DNA from: Nostoc sp. LEGE 12450
GTDB lineage: Bacteria > Cyanobacteriota > Cyanobacteriia > Cyanobacteriales > Nostocaceae
Length of the DNA: 33,128 nt
Assembly: GCF_015206895.1 (NCBI RefSeq)
Contig: NZ_JADEXU010000086.1
Location: 1 to 33,128 of the forward strand
Direction of reading: 5' to 3'
The position numbers were made by a program, and so were the translations under genes. Under the pieces are notes generated by a model. It was not told the DNA's origin. It worked only from the letters and a program-made list of their open reading frames with translations, and ran no database searches. How positions within the stretch are numbered: position 1 is the stretch's first letter; every line of letters begins with the position of its first letter. Below, in pieces: positions 13,734 through 21,729 of this stretch.

Positions 13734-16700
13734 TTACAGTTCATTTTCAGCAGAATTAGATTGAGCCTTATGATGTGGTTGTTGAGGTTTTTGAGAATGT
13801 ACTTCAACTTTTGGGGTGTAGGTGTTATGAATGACTTCACTACGAGCAGACATCAAATCTTGGATAATTTCGTTTAGTGGGGGAAGGGAAATATCAGTTA
13901 ATCCTTTGCGGCATTGCTCAACAACACTATGAATTAAAAGTTTATGGTAAAGTTCACGTTGCTCACCAAGGGTAAGTTTGCCAGTATGTTTAAGTTTCTC
14001 TTGTAATGGATAATTACCTTGCGCTGCGACTCCCGCCCATAAGCCAGTAGTTTCTAAATCTTGCCAAGGTTTAGCAATTAACGGGTGAACGGGCAAGAGA
14101 GTATTACGAATAGAGTTAGAAGAATCAGTAAGATGTTGTGAATCAGGTTGTTGATTTATTTGTTGTCGCAAATCATGAGTAATTTCGCTTAAAGGTGGAA
14201 GTACGAGATTGGTTCTTTGTTGTTGGCGAATTTCAGTCTGAGCTTGAACCTGAATTTTATGATAAAGTTCGCGTTGTTCGCCAATGGAGAGTTTGCCATT
14301 GGATTGAATCTTTAAACGAAATTCGGCATTTTCCTGTTTTGCGATATCAGCCCATCGATGATTATCTTCTAGCTCTTGCCAGTATTGACCAAGCAAAGGA
14401 TGAAGGGGTAGAAGAATGCTCTCGATGTCAGATTTGCTTAATTGATGTTGAGAAGTAGATGTTTTTTTGATTGGTTTAGCTACTACTGTATTGGCTGGCT
14501 GCAAATTGATATCTTGAGAGTTGCTTGCTAGGTCAAACATAGAGTCCGGGGAAAGAAAATTTTGCTCAACCTGTGCTGCTGCGTAAGGAACAGAATTACT
14601 TTTTTGTTGCCTATTTTCTAAGTCTTGCCAAAGTTTAGCAATTTTCGGGTGAATAGGCACTTCGATATCACGGGTAGCATGAGGATTGGCAGTTGCTTCC
14701 TTGGCAGGTTGTTGAATATCCAACTTTTGAGCAAGTAATCTGAGTTTAGCTATGTCTTGTTCAGTAACAGCAAGAGTCTTAAGTTGATGTGTCATACCTG
14801 AATCTGTTCTGCTGAATTCAAAGCTGGCAGCAACTCTTGTAACACCAGTATGTTCAGTTTTCAGAAGTTGCAGAGTAGATGTAGTATCACGTTGACTTTT
14901 CTGGTAAAGAATACGGTAATTGCCCAACTCCAAATCATCACAACCAGTCCTTTTTAGAGTTTGAGTGAGGATTTGCAAGATTTCAGAAGTTTTAAAGCTC
15001 TCTAAAATTGTGTGCGTACCATTAAGGGAGAGTGAACCAAGGGTATTAGCAATCTTCCTGGGGTCTTCATCGACTGAAGGTAGTTGTTTGCCACTTTTGA
15101 GATAATCAGCAACTAACAAAAACTCCTGCCTTTCGATTGGAAACATATCTTTGGATTGCTCAGACAGAGTGATAGCTCCCCATTTATCGGCGGAAAATTG
15201 CATTAGTGCCAAGGTTTCGTCAGCGCGGCGATGAATACTGTAATTATTGCCGGATTTTATGATAGTAAAAGCATCAGCCTGATAAACTAAATTACCATCT
15301 TTTTCAACACCATAATTCTTCACAAGGGCATAAGCTACAGAAGCAATTTCCTTATTTTCTCTAGCTTCTAAACGCTTTCTGAAAAAATTCTGCTGGTATT
15401 GTTTAACCTGTTCTCTTCTTGCCCAAGAATCAAAGGAGTCAACCGATACCTCCTTTAAAGGTAGAGAAGCGTTTTGAGCAGGAGCAACTTCTTCTTTACT
15501 TTCATCGGCAAGTGCTTCAGCATCTATTACTTGCCCTCCTATATTTTGGGATGAACTTTCTAGAGTTGTAATTAGGTCTGTTGGTTGTATGATTGACAAC
15601 TTGGAACGAGTTTTTCCAAAAAGAGCAATTGTCTGTTCTTCTTCCACACTTTCTCTTGACGGACTTAGATTAACAGTGCCATCACCAAGTTGTTCATAAA
15701 GATGGATCTGTTCACCATTTTTCAGAAAGACTGTCAAGCGTAAATCGGGTGGCTGATTTTTGTTAATCCAATCATCCAAGGGGACAGATGCCATAAGTAC
15801 TTGCTTACAGGCTTCTACCCCTTGTACAACAATCAAATCATCTACACCTTTTTCTGGCCCTGGTAATTCAACGACACTGACCTGAGCGCCAGCATCAGAT
15901 AAAAGTTGACCAGTCCGGGATGTAGCGATATCAATATTGCGCTTAGTTTTATACCGAGTTTCATAGTCAAAGCAAATTTTAATGTCCCTGTTTGGGGTAG
16001 CAAAAACTGCCAATTCATCATGTAATATGGGCACAATTTGATTCCCCAGCCCATCCTTACTACGATAGCCAGCATAAATCCCTGGTAATCCAATTGCTGC
16101 TTCACCTTGGCTCAATAGGCTAGCGGCCTTCTTGGCTCCTTCAGTAAGTGTGACTGGAACATTGTGCTTCCACACACAGTACCAAAACCCACAGGTGCGA
16201 TCGCTAATGCTTGGCTCAACTCCAGCCGATTCATAAATTTGTCGAGCGATATTCATCGGCACATCCAGTAAGAAGATGCTCAAGCCAGTCTTTGGGGGAT
16301 GCTCATATTTGATAAACTTACCTGGATTATCGAGTTTTTCTCTCTTGTTATTAGGTTTGTAGCATCCCCAAAGTTTCTGGGTTGGCTTTTGTGATGGTTG
16401 GAGTGAAGCAAATGAGCGAGGATCTACACCAGCATTACACCACCAGCCGCCATCCTCAAGGTGAGAATATTGGTTGAGTATCCCAGTAGATAGTCGTCCA
16501 GTATTAATACGTTTTAGTTCTGGGCTGTACATGAGATATTCCCATGCTTCATGCTCAAATTCTATTGGGTCTAAATGTAAACTCTTAAAATTAAGCTCGA
16601 CAATTTCTGGAGCGATCCCACTCCCCTCGACTAATTCTTGCCAGTGATTTGGATCTATATCTATGCGTGATGTCAGAAGAGGCAGGGGCACGGGAGAAGG

Positions 16701-17309
16701 AGGCTTTTGGCCCGGAGGGAAAAAACTTGTACAAATTTCTTCTTCACTTGTTTGCTCCTCCTCTTCTCTACTCCTCTGCTTCTGTGCCCCTCTGCTCTCT
16801 GCCTCCTGCCAAATTATTGAGTCAGCCTCTTGAGCGATTGGTATAGCCACCAATTCAACAGGTGTAGTAGAATTGGGCAAAAATGGAGGTCTATCAGAGG
16901 GTGGCAAAAGCGGAGGTGAATCACTCGGAGATAATTTAGGAGGTGTGCTAGAGCCAGGTAAAAGCGGATCTGTATTCTCTGGTGGTAAAAGTGGAATTTC
17001 ACCAGAAGATGGTAAAAGCGGAGTTAATAGTTCTGTTAATAATTCCTCAAATTCTTCAAACTCTGCTTGATTAAATTCCTCAGTTTGCGGGTCAATTTTC
17101 TGCCATTTCCAACCACCATTCTCATCAGGAGTCATCACATAAGCTTCTTGACCAATTGACAATTTTAATCTCTTATTTATTTCATCATCAATTGCTAACC
17201 CTATCGAGTCCAATACAAATTTTAGATAAGGAGCTATCACTGCTCTGGCAAAGTATTCACTGCTTTTGGCATAAGCAGAACTCAATTGTAAATGTCGTTC
17301 ATCAAACAT
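13734..17309 (-). CDS. DUF3854/TOPRIM primase-like plasmid protein
   Basis: This is a 1191-residue multidomain protein. Residues 100-150 are a Pro/Leu repeat region (LLPP, LLPG, LLPPS units). Residues about 220-500 are a DUF3854-type TOPRIM region: LTEGAKKAASLL at 388-399, IGLPGIYAGYR at 406-416, IKICFDYE at 443-450 and KGVDDLIV at 487-494. The Glu and Asp metal residues are present. Such proteins occur on cyanobacterial plasmids and are linked to replication or priming. The C-terminus has two full copies of an approximately 105-residue unit (965 and 1070) sharing HPL..WQ(D/E)LE and GEQRELYHK, plus a partial copy at 883. Residues about 168-214 are encoded by an inserted repeat. No helicase motif was seen. 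It could prime the transferred strand. Confidence 0.75.
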   Translation of the reverse strand: MFDERHLQLSSAYAKSSEYFARAVIAPYLKFVLDSIGLAIDDEINKRLKLSIGQEAYVMTPDENGGWKWQKIDPQTEEFNQAEFEEFEELLTELLTPLLPSSGEIPLLPPENTDPLLPGSSTPPKLSPSDSPPLLPPSDRPPFLPNSTTPVELVAIPIAQEADSIIWQEAESRGAQKQRSREEEEQTSEEEICTSFFPPGQKPPSPVPLPLLTSRIDIDPNHWQELVEGSGIAPEIVELNFKSLHLDPIEFEHEAWEYLMYSPELKRINTGRLSTGILNQYSHLEDGGWWCNAGVDPRSFASLQPSQKPTQKLWGCYKPNNKREKLDNPGKFIKYEHPPKTGLSIFLLDVPMNIARQIYESAGVEPSISDRTCGFWYCVWKHNVPVTLTEGAKKAASLLSQGEAAIGLPGIYAGYRSKDGLGNQIVPILHDELAVFATPNRDIKICFDYETRYKTKRNIDIATSRTGQLLSDAGAQVSVVELPGPEKGVDDLIVVQGVEACKQVLMASVPLDDWINKNQPPDLRLTVFLKNGEQIHLYEQLGDGTVNLSPSRESVEEEQTIALFGKTRSKLSIIQPTDLITTLESSSQNIGGQVIDAEALADESKEEVAPAQNASLPLKEVSVDSFDSWARREQVKQYQQNFFRKRLEARENKEIASVAYALVKNYGVEKDGNLVYQADAFTIIKSGNNYSIHRRADETLALMQFSADKWGAITLSEQSKDMFPIERQEFLLVADYLKSGKQLPSVDEDPRKIANTLGSLSLNGTHTILESFKTSEILQILTQTLKRTGCDDLELGNYRILYQKSQRDTTSTLQLLKTEHTGVTRVAASFEFSRTDSGMTHQLKTLAVTEQDIAKLRLLAQKLDIQQPAKEATANPHATRDIEVPIHPKIAKLWQDLENRQQKSNSVPYAAAQVEQNFLSPDSMFDLASNSQDINLQPANTVVAKPIKKTSTSQHQLSKSDIESILLPLHPLLGQYWQELEDNHRWADIAKQENAEFRLKIQSNGKLSIGEQRELYHKIQVQAQTEIRQQQRTNLVLPPLSEITHDLRQQINQQPDSQHLTDSSNSIRNTLLPVHPLIAKPWQDLETTGLWAGVAAQGNYPLQEKLKHTGKLTLGEQRELYHKLLIHSVVEQCRKGLTDISLPPLNEIIQDLMSARSEVIHNTYTPKVEVHSQKPQQPHHKAQSNSAENEL
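16675..16810. repeat. intergenic-type repeat inserted in frame
   Basis: This segment inside the primase-like gene has the make-up of a Nostoc intergenic repeat: GGCAGGAGGCAGAG at one end on the minus strand, AGGCAGGGGCACGGGAG at the other end on the plus strand, and CTCCTC/CTCTGC low-complexity in between. It adds a Glu/Arg/Pro-rich linker (about residues 168-214) without breaking the frame. Its ends are imperfect inverted repeats of each other. Confidence 0.5.
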
Positions 17310-17337
17310 AAGACTATTAGTTGAGAATTTTTAATCT

Positions 17338-17847
17338 TTATACCGATATTTTCATGCCACCTCTTGGCGATGAGTTCAGTTTTTCTTGATACCATTGAGA
17401 TAAAGATTTTTGCACAGCCTGAGAACAGCATCTTTGGAGGATTTCATATTGTTTCCAATCAGCTCCCAAGCAGGCTAAATCAATAAGTTTACCTGACGGA
17501 GTAACGCGATTAAAGATAATATGTAAATGAAGACAATCAGGTGTAATTTCCAAATAGCTAATAAACTGTAAATCATTCCAACCAATACCATGAACATATT
17601 GATTTAAAATTTGTTGGCAAGATTCTTCTGTCAGAGGCTGATGAAGATTTTTTAAAGTAATTATGGTATAAATGCCAACTTTTTTAAGTTTTGGCCTTCG
17701 ATAAGAGAGAGCTTGAAAACTGGCAATGATTTCGGAAGTCTCAGCATGAATATCTAAAAAGCTGACTGAGCAAGTCTTTCGATTCCATGCTATTTTTTCA
17801 AGGATACTAAAACTCTCAATAGCAGATTCTTCAATAATCATTCGCAT
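17338..17847 (-). CDS. degenerate MobP-like relaxase domain
   Basis: This 169-residue protein resembles the N-terminal nuclease domain of MobP/VirD2-type relaxases (PF03432 type). PLTEESCQQILNQYVHGIGW matches the family's LT.E....I.E.....G(M/W) region, and LHLHIIFNRVTPSGK matches its HxHIVxNRV..xGK motif. H107 and H109 are kept. The first metal His is missing (YLEITPDCLHLH where H.D...H.H is expected), and no catalytic Tyr is visible in the N-terminal motif (KIAWNRKTC). It ends soon after the nuclease core. It sits between VirD4 and the primase-like gene. It may be a relic or a non-catalytic DNA-binding or coupling factor. A second ATG at 17841 is possible. Confidence 0.6.
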   Translation of the reverse strand: MRMIIEESAIESFSILEKIAWNRKTCSVSFLDIHAETSEIIASFQALSYRRPKLKKVGIYTIITLKNLHQPLTEESCQQILNQYVHGIGWNDLQFISYLEITPDCLHLHIIFNRVTPSGKLIDLACLGADWKQYEILQRCCSQAVQKSLSQWYQEKLNSSPRGGMKISV

Positions 17848-17949
17848 AAGGAAAAGTTCTCAATGAAAGGGAAATAGGGAATAAGGAACTTTTAACTGGG
17901 GTAATGGAGACGAGGATTTATACCCATCTACAATTCACTACTGGCTCTT

Positions 17950-19737
17950 TTAAATAAAAACATTTGATTCAACATCTATCAATGAACTAACCTCAGACAT
18001 ATCCAAAGGCAAAGAGTTATTAGAAACTTCTGGAGTATTTTGAGATAAAGGGAAACGATTGTTAATATTAGCAATTCGGATATCTAAGTCTTGCTGAGTT
18101 GGAAATTTTTGAGTACTTTTTCGAGCTAAAAGACTGACAACGTTAGCCCATCGCTGCTGGTTATATTCTTCAATATCTCGAATAGCTTGAGGGATTTTGA
18201 GAGATTTTAGCAAAGGAACCGACCCCTCATTTTTATTAGAATAAGCAGGATTAATGAAGACACATTTACCTGGAGGCAACTTCAAAAACTGGGCTGACTC
18301 AAAGAGTTTTTTAGTTTTTTCCTGCTCACTAGTAGTAGTGTTTGCTTTTCCCCCGCCTGTAGAACGGCTTTTATGCTTGTACTTGATTTCCTCATCGCCC
18401 AAGAAACTGGAGAATAATTGTGCAGACTCATTTTCACCAGGATTGAAAACAAACTTAGTCCCGCAAGCCCCAAGAATAGTCTTAGCAACTTCCTTTCCAT
18501 AGTTTTTCTCAAGCTGCCCCATATTCTGCCAGCCCAGGATACCGCAGAACCCCTCAGAGCGTGATTCGTTCAGCCATTTGAATAAGTCTGGTAAGTACAG
18601 AGAAGGCAGTTCATCGAGTGCAACTATAAGAGGATCAAGACGCTTTTTAGCAATGTTCCGAGCAATTGTCATGTGTAAAATGCTGGTGAGCAAAGGGCTA
18701 ACTGCGTCCCGACGTTCTCTGTCTAGCCCGAAGATAATCATCTGTTTACCCTTGATTGATAAGGGAAGAGTAGTCTTACCAATGAAACAACCAATAGTAT
18801 TTTTGGCCATGAAGCGAGTGAACATGATGCTAGCGGTAGATACAATGCCAGCAACAGTTTTTTCACTTGCGGCGGAACTGAACAACTGACCAAAGGCAAT
18901 TTTAATCCAAGGATTGAGATTAGCTGCCATCAATCTTTGCACCATTTGTTCAGAAGAAAGGATGGCGGCACTAGTCATAACATCAGCGCATTCGCCAAAC
19001 TCTTTAGTCAGCATCAAGATAGCTTGTGTCAACTGATCCCCTGCTGGAGCAAAGAAACCATCTTCATTACTATTACTAAGAATGCGGAAGTTTTTATTAA
19101 TTACAGTAGCGATTTGCCTAGCTGTTTCAGCATCACTACTGTCTCGTAAAAAGTCCAATGGATTACAAACTTCCGATTCTGGAAATCCTGGGGCGAAAAT
19201 GTGAACATCATAGCCCTGACCCTTAGCGTAAGCAGCTATTTGGGCTTGAGAGGGATACTTAAAATCATAAGCAATTATCGGAAATCCTTGGTCAATGGCA
19301 GAGTAAATTGCGGGGTTAATAGCACTGAAAGTTTTACCACTACCGGGAGCGCCAATTGCCGCCGTTCCTCGTTGAACATCAGGAATATAAAAAGTAGTGC
19401 CAGCGCCACTTTCTTGTTTAGCACCCTTGCATTTATGCTTACCTATGTAAAGTGCAGCACTATCACATTTGGGTGAATTTATTTGTTGTAGCGCCTTTTT
19501 CTTGGCAGCAGCAGTTTCTTTAGTACCTCCCCAGTAACTAGTAGCAATCTTCTTTTTATTACTGCCATCGCCAAAAAATACTCTCATTAAAATGTAAGCA
19601 GCTAACATACTTATAATTGCTAATCCACTTGGTTTAAATAAATGATGAGTGTACTTACCAATGTCACTATGTGGATTTTGTAACTGTTCAAAATGAAATG
19701 GTTGTTTGTTTGTAGAAGTAGTCAAATTATTGCTCAT
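17950..19737 (-). CDS. virD4: VirD4/TraG type IV coupling protein
   Basis: This hexameric ATPase links relaxosome to secretion channel at the inner membrane. It has about 595 residues, with one obvious N-terminal membrane helix (about 38-57, GLAIISMLAAYILMRVFFG) where VirD4 usually has two. Walker A is GAPGSGKTFS at about 130, followed by IIAYDFKYPSQ. Walker B is LIVALDELPSLYLPDL and a family motif ILGWQNMGQLEKNYG follows. I start at ATG 19737; a GTG directly before it (19740) is also open. It lies in the transfer block 28 bp downstream of the 404-residue exported protein gene. A 103-bp gap separates it from the MobP-like gene. Confidence 0.92.
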   Translation of the reverse strand: MSNNLTTSTNKQPFHFEQLQNPHSDIGKYTHHLFKPSGLAIISMLAAYILMRVFFGDGSNKKKIATSYWGGTKETAAAKKKALQQINSPKCDSAALYIGKHKCKGAKQESGAGTTFYIPDVQRGTAAIGAPGSGKTFSAINPAIYSAIDQGFPIIAYDFKYPSQAQIAAYAKGQGYDVHIFAPGFPESEVCNPLDFLRDSSDAETARQIATVINKNFRILSNSNEDGFFAPAGDQLTQAILMLTKEFGECADVMTSAAILSSEQMVQRLMAANLNPWIKIAFGQLFSSAASEKTVAGIVSTASIMFTRFMAKNTIGCFIGKTTLPLSIKGKQMIIFGLDRERRDAVSPLLTSILHMTIARNIAKKRLDPLIVALDELPSLYLPDLFKWLNESRSEGFCGILGWQNMGQLEKNYGKEVAKTILGACGTKFVFNPGENESAQLFSSFLGDEEIKYKHKSRSTGGGKANTTTSEQEKTKKLFESAQFLKLPPGKCVFINPAYSNKNEGSVPLLKSLKIPQAIRDIEEYNQQRWANVVSLLARKSTQKFPTQQDLDIRIANINNRFPLSQNTPEVSNNSLPLDMSEVSSLIDVESNVFI

Positions 19738-19765
19738 CACGCAAAAATTCAGGAATTAAGAATAG

Positions 19766-20980
19766 TTAATTAGGAACAGTAGAGGGACTACCAAAAATAA
19801 TTGGGTCTTTTTCGTGATAATTGATAAACGGAACTGGCCCAATAAAGTAGGGAGTACAAGTCCGACCAACAAAAGGAATAGTCTTGCAGAAACGGAAAAA
19901 CATAGCAGTGTTAACGGAACCGCTTGATTCATCTATATCCCAAACAACTTGTTTAAATGATTTACCAAAGGGATGACGACCTGTTGGCTCAAGACCACCA
20001 TTAGCTACAGCTAAAATTCCATAGCCACCTTTTACTTTTTGGACTTTACCCGAAATCCATTGCGCTCCAGTGGTCTGACCAAGACCTGAAGCTTCAAAGT
20101 GGACGCAATTATTTTGATTGCAAGGGACATTAAAACCCTCTTGATAACTGCCAGAAATGCTGCGAATCCGGTTAGCTTCTATATCTCCCAATGGCAAATC
20201 TACTTGACCAACGAAAGAAAGATCCGGCTCTGGCACATTAGGAAAATTATTCCAAGATAAATCCTTCAATCCGGGGATGTCTGAAATTAGAGTATCTTGC
20301 CAATTAGCAAATTCATCAAATGATGAGTTTTCAATCCCCGGAATCGATGTCAGCTTGTATTTAGACAAATCAATTTCATTGCCGAGAGTGATATTATCTA
20401 AATTGTAATAATTAGCAACGTTACCAATTCTTTGATTAGTGCTGATACCCATTTGGCGAAAAAAGTCAGCTATTGGTGCTACACTACTGGCTGATTGATT
20501 AGCTAAATCAGGTATAGCCTTGACTAAATCGCTAAGGGTTTGAGTTTTGATGATTCCAAAATCGTCAAGTTTTAAACCATCTAAATCAATAGCTAATGCC
20601 TGAGATATCGCCTTGAGGTTAAGCTTTTCAATATTCAGATTAGCATCTTCAAAATCTCCAAGCTCCATAAAATCGCCAATACTTTGTCCAGCTTGCCAAG
20701 TTCTAGTCTGATTCCCTCGGTCAGTTGGGTAAGTCACATTACCAGATTCAGATACAATCATGTCTTGAAACTTCATTTTTGACCAGTCTGGAATCAAGCC
20801 ATTCTTGCTACTAACAAATGGGACTTGTGCTGATGCTTTGGGCAGTATAAATCCAATTACCTGATTCATAATTCCATACTTACAAAAACTGTGAATAAAC
20901 AATCCTCCTAGCAATCCAAACAGTATTAAATAGCGAATCATGTCAAAACTAATTTTGGGCGAACGATTTGATAATTTCAT
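19766..20980 (-). CDS. exported T4SS-linked protein, unknown family
   Basis: This 404-residue protein has an N-terminal hydrophobic anchor or signal (about 16-34, MIRYLILFGLLGGLFIHSFC) and then a long periplasmic part. The middle (about 120-270) has Leu-rich, irregular repeats (LNLKAISQALAIDLDGLKLD, later TSIPGIENSSFDEFANW and ISDIPGLKDLSWNNFPNVPE). The C-terminal domain has paired cysteines (CNQNNC, FCKTIPFVGRTC). No family is recognised. Its ATG overlaps the VirB9-like stop (ATGA), so it is translationally coupled and probably a structural or accessory part of the channel. A role at the outer membrane or in surface contact is a guess. Confidence 0.7.
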   Translation of the reverse strand: MKLSNRSPKISFDMIRYLILFGLLGGLFIHSFCKYGIMNQVIGFILPKASAQVPFVSSKNGLIPDWSKMKFQDMIVSESGNVTYPTDRGNQTRTWQAGQSIGDFMELGDFEDANLNIEKLNLKAISQALAIDLDGLKLDDFGIIKTQTLSDLVKAIPDLANQSASSVAPIADFFRQMGISTNQRIGNVANYYNLDNITLGNEIDLSKYKLTSIPGIENSSFDEFANWQDTLISDIPGLKDLSWNNFPNVPEPDLSFVGQVDLPLGDIEANRIRSISGSYQEGFNVPCNQNNCVHFEASGLGQTTGAQWISGKVQKVKGGYGILAVANGGLEPTGRHPFGKSFKQVVWDIDESSGSVNTAMFFRFCKTIPFVGRTCTPYFIGPVPFINYHEKDPIIFGSPSTVPN

Positions 20981-21729
20981 ATTTGTCCCTCTGTCCCGTT
21001 TTTTTGTCCAAGCTCGACTAATTTGTTAACTAATTTCAGTGAGACACCAGCCTGATCAGCAGCAATAGGCATTTGCTCTCCAGCTTGAAAATGAGTCAAG
21101 AATTGCTCAATCCGATTGTGAAGTTCATCAGATGAAGAGAGCAAACCATTACTAATCGCTACTCTCATCCCCGATCTGATTTGTTTTATGGTGTTGATAG
21201 TTTGTACTAAGGGCGATAATCTCGGTCGAGCTACTAGAGAAAATGGCTTGTCGTTAATAATTGACACTTGACTATATTCAGGACGGGAATTAGATGGGGT
21301 AACTTGAAAGTGGTAAACTTTGCGCGAGCCAGAAGCAGTTTGAGTAATCACTGTAAGCAAAGTTGCACTTGTTTGCGGCAGTCCTGGAACCGGAACCTTT
21401 TTGATCCGGCGTAAGTGAAGTAGTCCAGCACTACTGTTTTGACAGTTCTGGTCGATTCCCTCTAAACAACCATCAGTGTCAATCAGAACTTGCGAGGGAT
21501 CGTCAATCCACACCCGCTTCACCATCTCATTGACTTCATAAAATGAAATTGATACGCCTGAGCCATTCCAGACCTTAATTTTTTGCAGCTTGGCAGTGCT
21601 GCCACTAACCTGAGATTGCTTTATAGTGCGGACTGTACTTTGAGCATAGGTTTTGACTGGAACTAGACACACTGCCAAAAAAGCAGCAACCCCAAGCTGG
21701 AGCGCTGTCATGAGTTTTAACTTCTTCAT
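20977..21729 (-). CDS. virB9-like: VirB9/TraK-like outer-membrane channel protein
   Basis: This protein of about 250 residues starts MKKLKLMTALQLGVAAF with a clear signal peptide ending near AQS. A beta-rich body follows, with VRTIKQSQVSGSTAKLQKI, VSISFYEVNEMVKRVWIDDP and YHFQVTP, like the N-terminal part of VirB9/TraK. The longer frame to 21789 is rejected because ATG 21729 overlaps the VirB10 stop as ATGA. The C-terminal region is helical and shorter than in VirB9. With VirB10 it would form the outer-membrane core. The assignment rests on motif-like similarity and gene order. Confidence 0.65.
   Translation of the reverse strand: MKKLKLMTALQLGVAAFLAVCLVPVKTYAQSTVRTIKQSQVSGSTAKLQKIKVWNGSGVSISFYEVNEMVKRVWIDDPSQVLIDTDGCLEGIDQNCQNSSAGLLHLRRIKKVPVPGLPQTSATLLTVITQTASGSRKVYHFQVTPSNSRPEYSQVSIINDKPFSLVARPRLSPLVQTINTIKQIRSGMRVAISNGLLSSSDELHNRIEQFLTHFQAGEQMPIAADQAGVSLKLVNKLVELGQKNGTEGQI

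Noticed and set aside
17852..17893. AAAAGTTC / GAACTTTT inverted repeat upstream of the MobP-like gene
   Set aside because: The arms lack GTAC and lie 26 bp apart. The surrounding GGAATAAGGAACTTTTAACT is a dispersed repeat type also seen near 24120 and 28936.
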